Under the pieces are notes generated by a model, which did no database searches, had not been told where the DNA came from, and saw nothing but the letters and a program-made list of their open reading frames with translations. DNA of 31,967 nucleotides from Flavobacteriales bacterium UBA958. Lineage in GTDB: Bacteria; Bacteroidota; Bacteroidia; Flavobacteriales_D; Crocinitomicaceae. The stretch lies in contig DBCM01000015.1 of the NCBI GenBank assembly GCA_002293045.1, positions 1 through 31,967 on the forward strand, written 5' to 3'. This document shows positions 24,950 to 31,967 of the stretch, one piece after another (positions within the stretch are counted from its first letter, which is position 1; each line of letters starts with the position of its first letter). Position numbers and translations under genes: made by a program.

Positions 24950-25688
24950 GTGCTTGTTGCTTTGTTTCATCATGGGTTGGTTCCTCGGTTATGCACAATT
25001 GGGAGACAATCGATTCCCCTCGTATTTTGGGCTGCAGGTTCGAGGTATATTCCCCAGTGATTTCGTAAGCAGCCCCTCACTCACCCTGTCCAAAGAAGGC
25101 ATGAAATCCACCATATCCCAAACTCCTGGATATTCCTTTGGAGGGGTTGTGCGGGTTGGATTGACCGAATTGATTGCTCTCGAAACAGGCATCAACTTTA
25201 CCCAACGTAATTTCGGGCTTCAAGGCTCCTTGGCGGACTCGGGTGTTTTCGTGACCAATACCCTTGGGTTCATTCAATATGATATCCCGATCAATGGGTT
25301 AATCTACATTAAATTAGCCAAGAAGTGGTATGCTAATGCCTCTTTGGGCATGGTTGCAGGGTTTAAACCGACAGACATTGCTACCTTGAATAATATTAAT
25401 GGATCTCAGTTTTTCTACCATACAGGCATTGTCAATAAAAAGGCTTCAATAGACTTAAACGGGAATCTTGGCTTTGAATTTCGCTCCAAAAAATCGGGGT
25501 TCTTTTACCTCGGAACTACGGTTCGGCTTCCTACAGCACCCCTCTTTGTTTATGTAGCTACGTATAGAAATCAAGGATATAAAGTCACACAATACGGGGA
25601 TGTTTCCGGGGCATATCTCGGATTGGATGTCCGTTATTTCTTTAAAAATGTAAAGGCAATACGCGAGGAAAAGAAACCCATCGAATAA
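24942..25688 (+). CDS. PorT-family outer-membrane beta-barrel protein
   Basis: A 248-residue protein with a signal peptide (residues 1-18, CFIMGWFLGYAQ). The mature sequence is an eight-to-ten-stranded barrel of the PorT type: GLQVRGIFPSDF, YSFGGVVRVGLTELIALETGINFTQR, YDIPINGLIYIKL, WYANASLGMVAGF and ending YLGLDVRYFFK. Family members are common in Bacteroidota, and only PorT itself has a known role in type IX secretion; this one is a generic paralogue. It starts inside the nitroreductase gene (8-base overlap) and ends one base short of the stop of the convergent DUF4249 gene. Confidence 0.78.
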   Translation: MNKCLLLCFIMGWFLGYAQLGDNRFPSYFGLQVRGIFPSDFVSSPSLTLSKEGMKSTISQTPGYSFGGVVRVGLTELIALETGINFTQRNFGLQGSLADSGVFVTNTLGFIQYDIPINGLIYIKLAKKWYANASLGMVAGFKPTDIATLNNINGSQFFYHTGIVNKKASIDLNGNLGFEFRSKKSGFFYLGTTVRLPTAPLFVYVATYRNQGYKVTQYGDVSGAYLGLDVRYFFKNVKAIREEKKPIE

Positions 25689-25689
25689 C

Positions 25690-26631
25690 TTAGGGCTGAC
25701 AAATCACCGTGTCCAAATAGGTTGAATACCCTACCCATACTCCTAGAGCACCTCCCTCGATGTTTGAGGGCACATTTACTGGGGTAGCAAATGGACTTCC
25801 AGATGAAAACACCTGATTAATCTTCTTTTCAAAGAAATTATATTCCTTCTTACCCATCCTCGATAAACGCATGACCACCGTGTCTCCTTGTTTGTAATAC
25901 CCGCGCTCGTTTTCTGTATAGGTAGTATCGTTAAAAGATAAAGGGTTATAAATGGTGAATTCAAAGGCTAATCCATTGAAGAAGGCATCGTTAAAATAGG
26001 GATTAAATGGTTTTGTAAACATCGGTTCACTGACCTTTTTCATTTCCCACATGAAATTATCAGACGTGGATGCATTGTCTGTCATGAAACTGTAGAGATA
26101 TCCAATCGAGCTGGTATTAACTTCAGGTTTCCATATTAAATAATCCAAGGTAACCGGCGGATAAATCGTGGTTGAAGAGGTATACGTTTTACCGTCATGT
26201 GCAATCGTAAGGGTGTATGTTTTGCCTACTTGACCAAACATGGTAGGGTCAAATGAGGTGTACACACACAACGGTGAAGGCAGTTGCTGCAGCTCTTGAA
26301 TACTCATTCCGAAGAGCGCTTCGGCATAAGCCTCGGTTCCTGGAGGCAAATCATCCGTACATATTTTACTTAAGGTAACCGTATTCGTACCATCAGAAAC
26401 CGTTACGACTGCATCGCCAACAAAGCTTGAAAGATACGCCATGATATCCGTTGGTGCATAAATATTCTGTGATTTTGATAACAAGATAATGGGTGGCTCA
26501 CCCTCTCGAATGCTACCATCTACCATCAACTGTTCCTTATATCCAGGGATATCAATTTTTACTTCTTTCGTGCAAGAAGAAAGTAAAAGAACGAAGAATG
26601 CAATCGCTGCGCTTAAAACTCGAAATTCCAT
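25690..26631 (-). CDS. DUF4249 family lipoprotein (copy 2), partner of a TonB-dependent receptor
   Basis: A 313-residue lipoprotein: MEFRVLSAAIAFFVLLLSS then Cys20, followed by TKEVKIDIPGYKEQL. The body matches copy 1 (6113-7048) over its whole length: PPIILLSKSQNIYAPTDI versus APIVLLMQSQYLYNPTDL, and the ends GALGVWVGYSTY versus GALGIWAGYGTW. Its start lies 19 bases inside the end of the TonB-dependent receptor gene on the same strand, the arrangement usual for this family, which suggests it acts as the surface or periplasmic lipoprotein of that receptor. The ligand is unknown. Confidence 0.9.
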   Translation of the reverse strand: MEFRVLSAAIAFFVLLLSSCTKEVKIDIPGYKEQLMVDGSIREGEPPIILLSKSQNIYAPTDIMAYLSSFVGDAVVTVSDGTNTVTLSKICTDDLPPGTEAYAEALFGMSIQELQQLPSPLCVYTSFDPTMFGQVGKTYTLTIAHDGKTYTSSTTIYPPVTLDYLIWKPEVNTSSIGYLYSFMTDNASTSDNFMWEMKKVSEPMFTKPFNPYFNDAFFNGLAFEFTIYNPLSFNDTTYTENERGYYKQGDTVVMRLSRMGKKEYNFFEKKINQVFSSGSPFATPVNVPSNIEGGALGVWVGYSTYLDTVICQP

Positions 26632-29042
26632 GTTACACTTGGGATTATTGGGAATAATGAAACTTGTTTTACGGTTAACTTGAAATCTCCGTTAAAGAAA
26701 TCTCCGTCATTATCCACATACAAAAAGAACGGATTCGCACGGTTATAAACGTTGTATACCGAAATCGCAATGTTGTTTCTCAAGCGTTTCTTCACCTCGA
26801 TTTCTTTTCCAGTGGCCGGATCTGTTTTTGTTTTATACGCTTTATCATACCACGTTGCAGAAAAATCAAGTCGGTGATAAGGTGCCATTCGCGTTGAATT
26901 TCTGGCCCCGTAATTAAACAACAAGTTCTGGTCTTGCACATACCATGACGTAGGCAAGGTTAAAGTATTACCCGTTGCATAAATAAATGTACTCGAGAGC
27001 GTCCAATGATCATTTAACATATAGGTAGCGGCAATGCTAAGGTCATGTCTACGGTCGTATTTCGCAGGAAACACCTCTCCGTTGTTTAAATCCGGGAATT
27101 TGCGCTCGGTTTTCGCCCAGGTGTATCCAATCCAACCGGTAAATTTACCCACTGCTTTTTTGAAGAAGAACTCCACCCCATAGGCCCATCCTTTTCCAAA
27201 GACCATTAAATTATCGGTGTTGTCATTTACATTATCCCCAGGCAAGGCACCTTCTTTAAATTCGACAATGTTGTTCATCCCCTTGTAGTACACTTCCACG
27301 GATGCTTCATATTTGTCGCTGAAGAAATTCTGGAAATACCCCAAAGAAGCCTGAAATCCAATCTGCGGTTTCGCAATATCTGTGGTCGGATACCAAATAT
27401 CGGTAGGAAGAGAAACGGCGCTCAAACTTGTTAAGTGAACAAACTGATAATTGTACGCATATCCCCCTTTAATAGAACTATGCTCTCCCGTTAAGTAGCG
27501 AAAGGATAGACGCGGCTCAAGTCCGTGATAAAATTTAATTAAATCTCCTGCCCCATATTCAATTGCCGTATCCGGCTTACTGATATCCCCCTTCACGTAA
27601 CGTGTAAACGGACCTACATGTTGAAACGCTGTATATCGTAAGCCTGCGTTAATTCGCAAGCGATCATTCAAATCAAATTCATCCATTAAATAAATGGCTT
27701 CTTCATGAGAAAAAAGCTGTTGTGCGTTTCCTGTGTTAAACACTACTGTATCTTGCGCTGCAGAAACGCTTGACGGGGTAAAGACGTGATAAATGTAATT
27801 CGCCCCCCATTTTATACGGTGCTTGTCGTTTGGATAATACGAGAAATCAATTTTCGTGCAGTAATCTTGGATTCCAGATAAGAACTCAATTCTAAATTCA
27901 TCTTGCTGCGACCCAAATTTAAATTTATAGTCTGAAAACGTGGAGGTTACATTCATGAATAACTTCGCATTAAACACGTGATTCCACCGAAGTGCTGCTA
28001 TCCCATTTCCCCAAGGCATGTCGGCACTAAATCCACCTTCACGGTCTGCGAACGTAAACACATCTTTACCATAATACCCACTCAAGAATATACGGTCCTT
28101 CTCGCCTAATTTGTAATTCAACTTGGCGTTCATGTCGTAAAAAAAGTAGCCAGATCCCGCAAAGGGTGAGGTATCAGAAATAACCGCTTTAGCCAACACA
28201 TCGATATAAGTTCTTCTGCCCGAAACAATAAAACTACCGCGGTCTTTTTTCAGCGGCCCTTCCAAGGTTAACCTGGATGAAATGGCTCCAAGTCCTCCTT
28301 TTACACTGAATCGCTTATTGTTACCTTCATTCATATTGACCTCCAACACAGAAGATAGCCGTCCACCATAATTTGCAGGCATTCCCCCTTTAATCAAGTT
28401 AACACTCCGAACTGCATCAGAATTAAACACGGAAAAGAAACCAAACAAATGGGAAGCGTTGTACACCACACCTTCGTCTAACAAGACTAAATTTTGGTCG
28501 GGACCGCCTCCACGCACATAAAATCCTTGACCTCCCTCGGAAACGGAAGAAACCCCCGGCAATAATTGTAAGGTTTTTATTACATCCACTTCCCCCATAA
28601 AAGCAGGTAATCGCTTGATTTGATCGATGTTCAATTCCATCTGCCCCAGCTTTGCGGAATTGACATTATCTCCTCTTTTACCATTTACTACGACCTCCTC
28701 ATACACTTTTTCCCCATCTTTCAGACCCAACTCCACGTTTAGAGTTACATTTTGCGTGGTTATATCAATTGTTTTTTTCAAGGTAGTTAAGCCCGTATAT
28801 CTGAACTCAACTTCATAAATTCCACTCGGTAGCGTCAAGGAATAAAATCCATAATTATTGGTGATTGCCCCTTTATTCAGGCTAGGTACATAAATTTTGG
28901 CACTGTTAAGGGCCTCACCGTTCGAACTACTTGCTATATACCCACTAATGGTATGTTTATCCTGGGCAAAAGAAGCTTGTAGAGTAAAAACTCCACAAAC
29001 CAGCACCAACATATTGATTAAAGAAAAAGACTTCATGGGCAT
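26613..29042 (-). CDS. TonB-dependent outer-membrane receptor with carboxypeptidase-regulatory-like N-terminus
   Basis: An 809-residue protein. A signal peptide covers residues 1-26 (ASFAQ). Residues 28-115 form a carboxypeptidase-D-regulatory-like domain (TISGYIASSSNGEALNSAKI). EEVVVNGKRG follows as the TonB-box region, then the plug domain to about 235 (LPGVSSVSEGGQGFYVRGG, LLDEGVVYNASHLFG, NYGGRLSSVLEV). The rest is a 22-strand barrel ending in Phe (TWNFEF). A second Met at residue 3 is an equally good start. It is the receptor type that pairs with DUF4249 lipoproteins and lacks a SusD partner. The substrate (oligosaccharide, peptide or metal chelate) cannot be inferred. A perfect -7 box lies 25 bases upstream. 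Confidence 0.92.
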   Translation of the reverse strand: MPMKSFSLINMLVLVCGVFTLQASFAQDKHTISGYIASSSNGEALNSAKIYVPSLNKGAITNNYGFYSLTLPSGIYEVEFRYTGLTTLKKTIDITTQNVTLNVELGLKDGEKVYEEVVVNGKRGDNVNSAKLGQMELNIDQIKRLPAFMGEVDVIKTLQLLPGVSSVSEGGQGFYVRGGGPDQNLVLLDEGVVYNASHLFGFFSVFNSDAVRSVNLIKGGMPANYGGRLSSVLEVNMNEGNNKRFSVKGGLGAISSRLTLEGPLKKDRGSFIVSGRRTYIDVLAKAVISDTSPFAGSGYFFYDMNAKLNYKLGEKDRIFLSGYYGKDVFTFADREGGFSADMPWGNGIAALRWNHVFNAKLFMNVTSTFSDYKFKFGSQQDEFRIEFLSGIQDYCTKIDFSYYPNDKHRIKWGANYIYHVFTPSSVSAAQDTVVFNTGNAQQLFSHEEAIYLMDEFDLNDRLRINAGLRYTAFQHVGPFTRYVKGDISKPDTAIEYGAGDLIKFYHGLEPRLSFRYLTGEHSSIKGGYAYNYQFVHLTSLSAVSLPTDIWYPTTDIAKPQIGFQASLGYFQNFFSDKYEASVEVYYKGMNNIVEFKEGALPGDNVNDNTDNLMVFGKGWAYGVEFFFKKAVGKFTGWIGYTWAKTERKFPDLNNGEVFPAKYDRRHDLSIAATYMLNDHWTLSSTFIYATGNTLTLPTSWYVQDQNLLFNYGARNSTRMAPYHRLDFSATWYDKAYKTKTDPATGKEIEVKKRLRNNIAISVYNVYNRANPFFLYVDNDGDFFNGDFKLTVKQVSLFPIIPSVTWNFEF

Positions 29043-29066
29043 ATTTTAGGCGACCAAATTCGCGGG

Positions 29067-29074
29067 CAAAGGTA
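29067..29074 (-). promoter_or_regulatory. Candidate -7 box (TACCTTTG) of the TonB-receptor gene
   Basis: An exact match to TAnnTTTG on the minus strand, 25 bases before the ATG. A possible TTTG -33 element (29094-29091) has a 16-base spacer, slightly shorter than the usual 19-21. Confidence 0.5.
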
Positions 29075-29153
29075 TGAACATTCAAATGAACAAAAGGTTG
29101 TTGTATGTTAAATAATCGAAAACATTAATCGCCAGTTTTCCTAACAAAATGCG

Positions 29154-29161
29154 TAATTTTG
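29154..29161 (+). promoter_or_regulatory. Candidate -7 box (TAATTTTG) of pheT
   Basis: An exact match to TAnnTTTG, 17 bases before the pheT ATG. No clear -33 TTG at the right spacing; the nearest T-rich stretch is about 13 bases upstream. The 5' leader would be very short. Confidence 0.5.
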
Positions 29162-29177
29162 CGTCAATTCCATTGCA

Positions 29178-31583
29178 ATGAAAGTTTCCTATAAATGGCT
29201 TAGCCAATTTGTTTCGTTCGAGCATTCCCCCGAACGTATCGCTGAAATACTAACACAAACCGGGTTAGAAGTGGAAGGAATCGATGCTGTAGGTTCTATT
29301 AAAGGCGGTTTAGCTGGAGTTGTCACTGGAGCGGTTATCGATTGTCAGAAACATCCGGATGCAGACAAACTCAAGGTAACACGCGTCAATATTGGCAGTG
29401 AAACGCTCCAAATTGTATGTGGCGCACCGAATGTCGCTATAGGACAAAAAGTCCTGGTAGCGCTTGTTGGAACCACCATTTATCCAAACGATGGGGAACC
29501 ACTCACCTTAAGAAAAGCAAAAATTCGTGGCATTGAATCCCAAGGGATGATTTGTGCTGAAGATGAATTAGGCTTGGGAACCTCACATGATGGAATTCTA
29601 ATTTTATCGGAAGACACGCCTATTGGCCTTCCCGCAGCCACCGCATTAGCATTGGATACAGACTACATCTTGGAAATTGGATTAACTCCGAACCGGTGCG
29701 ATGCCATGGGGCATTTGGGTGTAGCCCGAGACATTAGAGCATACCTCATGCATCATGAAGGAATGACTGTGCCGCTCTCATTACCTGAAATCGAAGCGGC
29801 GACCATTCAAGCCAATGTAAGCAACACACACCGCGTCTTGAGTGATGAAGATTGCGAATCGTATTACCTCGCATCCCTCCATGGAGTGCAGGTTGGACCT
29901 TCTCCGGATTGGTTGAAAAATCGATTAGCTGCACTCGGAACAGCGAGCATCAACAACATTGTGGATTGCGCGAATTACGTGATGTATGAACTTGGAACCC
30001 CGCTTCACGCCTTTGATGCACGTTACTTCACCGAATCATTAACCGTTCGTCATGCACATCCCGAAGAAACCCTTGTTACCTTAGATGGCATTGAACGAAC
30101 GCTCCGACCTACAGATTTAGTAATTGACGGAAACGGAACCGCACACTGTCTTGCTGGTGTCCTGGGAGGTAAGAGTTCAGGAGTTGGTGAAAACACTACT
30201 GAGTTACTCATTGAATCGGCATACTTTAATCCGTCCACGGTTCGTAAAACGGCTAAACATCACGGCATCCATTCCGATGCAAGTTTTAGGTTTGAACGCG
30301 GGGTAGACCCAGATTTAACCGCATTTGCACTGCAACGAGTAGTTTCCCTCATACGTTCCGTTGCTGGAGGCACCCTTGATTACATCCAAGAAGTTAAGGC
30401 ATACGCAACACCTGCGGTGGAAGTAGCGCTCGATTTTGATACCATCAATAAGCAATTAGGCACTTCACTGACAGATGCGCAACTGACCGGGATTCTGGGT
30501 GCATTGGACTTCTCACCGATCAGCGAATCGACGTGGAAAATTCCAAGATATCGCACCGATGTTAAGCGCCCCATTGATGTTACCGAAGAGATTATACGAA
30601 TTGCCGGGTTCGATTCCGTTCCAACACCAGAAAAATGGAACTTCTCCGTACCAGTATCAGAAACGTTCTCTGCTGAAGCAACACGTCAAAAGACCTCGAT
30701 ACTTTTGGCTGCCAATGGATTTAATGAAATCCTGAACAATTCCTTAACCAAGGCCTCCAACGGAGCATTAACCACGAGTAAACAAGACGGTACGCCCGTG
30801 GCGTTAAAAAATCCGTTAAGCCGCGATTTATCGATACTTCGAACATCGATGTTCTTTGGCGCCCTCGAAACTTTGGCTTACAATAAAAATCGGCAAGCTG
30901 GAAACATCAAGTTGTTTGAATTTGGACATACCTATCATGGATTTGGCGAACGAACCGTTGAAAAATCAACCTTGGCCTTAGTGCTCACCGGATTTCATGA
31001 ACCCGATTCGTGGATGGGATCACGTCCCTTCTCATTTTTTGACATTAAAAGTGAGGTGATGAATTTAATTCAAGGACTGAATCCAAATGCAATCGAAGAA
31101 GTTGCCTTGGGTGAAGACACTCCGTTTTCTGAAGGAATTGAAATCAAGGTAAACGGTAAACCCCTGGCTACCCTCGGAAAACTGTCTGAATCTTGGTTAA
31201 AAACCGTAGAATTCAAACAAGCTGTATATGGAGCGGCGATTGATTGGAAGCGTTGGCTTGAACTCAGTAAATCCATCAAAGATCAATTCACTGAAATTCC
31301 TAAAACATTCGTGGTTCGCAGAGATTTTGCCTTGCTTTTGGATTCGAACATTCAATATGCCGCCTTGGTAAAAGCCGCTAAAAAAGTAGCCTCGAGCCGT
31401 TTGATCTCAACCAATTTATTTGATGTATACGAAGGCGATAAAATCGAAGCGGGTAAGAAATCCTATGCCTTATCCTTCCATTTCAGAGATGCCGAGAAAA
31501 CCCTAACTGACGCTGAAATCGATCAAGAAATGAGTGCTATTCGAAGGTGTTTTGAATCAGAATTTGGAGCCCAACTCAGGTAA
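29178..31583 (+). CDS. pheT: Phenylalanine--tRNA ligase beta subunit
   Basis: An 801-residue protein of normal length. It starts MKVSYKWLSQFV, as PheT does. The EMAP/OB-type tRNA-binding domain is at about 40-150 (HPDADKLKVTRVNIG, IVCGAPNVAIGQKV, GMICAEDELGLG). B3/B4 (editing) covers about 210-370 (NNIVDCANYVMYELGTPLHAFDA, FNPSTVRKTAKHHGI, FRFERGVDPD). B5 lies at about 400-475 (YRTDVKRPIDVTEEIIRIAG). The catalytic-like core follows, and the C-terminal FDX-ACB anticodon-binding domain is at about 705-801 (VRRDFALLLD, YALSFHFRDAEKTLTDAEI). It pairs with PheS, which is not in this window, as is common in Bacteroidota. It is divergent from the TonB-receptor gene and ends 11 bases from the convergent decarboxylase gene. 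Confidence 0.97.
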   Translation: MKVSYKWLSQFVSFEHSPERIAEILTQTGLEVEGIDAVGSIKGGLAGVVTGAVIDCQKHPDADKLKVTRVNIGSETLQIVCGAPNVAIGQKVLVALVGTTIYPNDGEPLTLRKAKIRGIESQGMICAEDELGLGTSHDGILILSEDTPIGLPAATALALDTDYILEIGLTPNRCDAMGHLGVARDIRAYLMHHEGMTVPLSLPEIEAATIQANVSNTHRVLSDEDCESYYLASLHGVQVGPSPDWLKNRLAALGTASINNIVDCANYVMYELGTPLHAFDARYFTESLTVRHAHPEETLVTLDGIERTLRPTDLVIDGNGTAHCLAGVLGGKSSGVGENTTELLIESAYFNPSTVRKTAKHHGIHSDASFRFERGVDPDLTAFALQRVVSLIRSVAGGTLDYIQEVKAYATPAVEVALDFDTINKQLGTSLTDAQLTGILGALDFSPISESTWKIPRYRTDVKRPIDVTEEIIRIAGFDSVPTPEKWNFSVPVSETFSAEATRQKTSILLAANGFNEILNNSLTKASNGALTTSKQDGTPVALKNPLSRDLSILRTSMFFGALETLAYNKNRQAGNIKLFEFGHTYHGFGERTVEKSTLALVLTGFHEPDSWMGSRPFSFFDIKSEVMNLIQGLNPNAIEEVALGEDTPFSEGIEIKVNGKPLATLGKLSESWLKTVEFKQAVYGAAIDWKRWLELSKSIKDQFTEIPKTFVVRRDFALLLDSNIQYAALVKAAKKVASSRLISTNLFDVYEGDKIEAGKKSYALSFHFRDAEKTLTDAEIDQEMSAIRRCFESEFGAQLR

Positions 31584-31594
31584 ACGCTCGATTC

Positions 31595-31967
31595 CTAAGA
31601 TTTATACCCAAGGATTTTGAGATAATCGTCTGCGGTTTGTTCTTCACTAAACAGTTGCGTCACAATTTTTTCGTTTTCATCTCGAGAAATCAAAATATGC
31701 TTAGGTTCAGGAATTAAGCAGTGTTTTAATCCACCGTATCCACCGATCGTTTCTTGATATGCTCCGGTGTTGAAAAACCCAATATACAAGGGATTATTTC
31801 TCTCGAATTTCGGTAGATAGATCGCATTTGAATGCTGCTCAGAATTGTAGTAGTCGTCGCTATCACAGGTCAATCCACCCAACAGTACACGCTCATAATC
31901 TTCTTGCCAACGGTTAATTGGCAACATAATAAAGCGTTGATTAATTGCCCAGGTATCCGGCAGGTTG
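31595..31967 (-). CDS. speA: Arginine decarboxylase-like PLP enzyme, C-terminal fragment
   Basis: The frame continues beyond the right edge, so only about the last 123 residues are visible. They read LPDTWAINQRF ... GGLTCDSDDYY ... PLYIGFFNTGAYQETIG, which lines up with the C-terminal beta-domain of biosynthetic arginine decarboxylase (SpeA): the TCDSD motif and the GAYQE motif both contribute to the active site at the dimer interface in alanine-racemase-fold decarboxylases. The product would be agmatine, the first step of polyamine synthesis. A related decarboxylase of another basic amino acid cannot be fully excluded from this fragment. The internal Met at 31927 is not a start. Confidence 0.75.
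   Translation of the reverse strand, partial: NLPDTWAINQRFIMLPINRWQEDYERVLLGGLTCDSDDYYNSEQHSNAIYLPKFERNNPLYIGFFNTGAYQETIGGYGGLKHCLIPEPKHILISRDENEKIVTQLFSEEQTADDYLKILGYKS

Noticed and set aside
31595..31927. A complete 110-residue small protein
   Set aside because: The frame continues through the Met at 31927 to the window edge with conserved arginine-decarboxylase sequence (LPDTWAINQ), so it is a truncated larger gene.

Overview
The window is chromosomal DNA from a member of the Bacteroidota, most likely Flavobacteriales; a Crocinitomicaceae/Fluviicola-like lineage is a guess. Evidence: a CHU_C-type (type IX secretion, type B) sorting domain, a PorP/SprF-family protein, two DUF4249 lipoproteins, a TonB-dependent receptor with a carboxypeptidase-regulatory-like N-terminus, a WG-repeat protein, pheT without an adjacent pheS, and promoters of the Bacteroidota TTTG-N19-TAnnTTTG type. 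No rRNA, CRISPR array, integrase or transposase was found.

Layout. (1) 1-6032, + strand: a three-gene surface-protein operon: the C-terminal part of a giant secreted repeat protein, a PorP/SprF-like outer-membrane protein and an OmpA-family peptidoglycan-anchoring protein, closed by a terminator at 6040-6066. (2) 6113-11098, + strand: DUF4249 lipoprotein, fatty-acid-desaturase-like membrane protein, a two-part protein with a UVR-like helical hairpin, a histone-deacetylase-superfamily amidohydrolase and a predicted outer-membrane protein. (3) 11095-18115, mixed strands: papain-like lipoprotein, WG-repeat protein, a steroid-5-alpha-reductase-like membrane protein beside a 3-beta-HSD-like SDR, and a DUF2130 nuclease-fold protein. 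(4) 18122-23487, - strand: a visibly AT-richer cluster of mostly unrecognised genes: a kelch/TM/winged-helix-like putative sensor, two tandem secreted paralogues, a VanZ-like membrane protein and, after a 111-base gap, a lipoprotein. (5) 23488-24361: non-coding, with a direct-repeat array, a large imperfect inverted repeat and tRNA-Arg(ACG), whose 3' end points into the AT-rich cluster. (6) 24362-31967: nitroreductase, PorT-like barrel, TonB receptor with DUF4249 lipoprotein, pheT, and the C-terminus of an arginine-decarboxylase-like enzyme.

How the genes work together. The first operon looks like a secreted adhesin or stalk with its own outer-membrane partner and cell-wall anchor. The TonB receptor and the DUF4249 lipoprotein overlap by 19 bases and form a nutrient-uptake pair of unknown substrate. 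The best candidate for an undescribed system is the AT-rich cluster: a membrane-spanning propeller sensor followed by two duplicated exported proteins and a VanZ-like protein, with translational coupling (ATGA and TTGA overlaps) between the last three.
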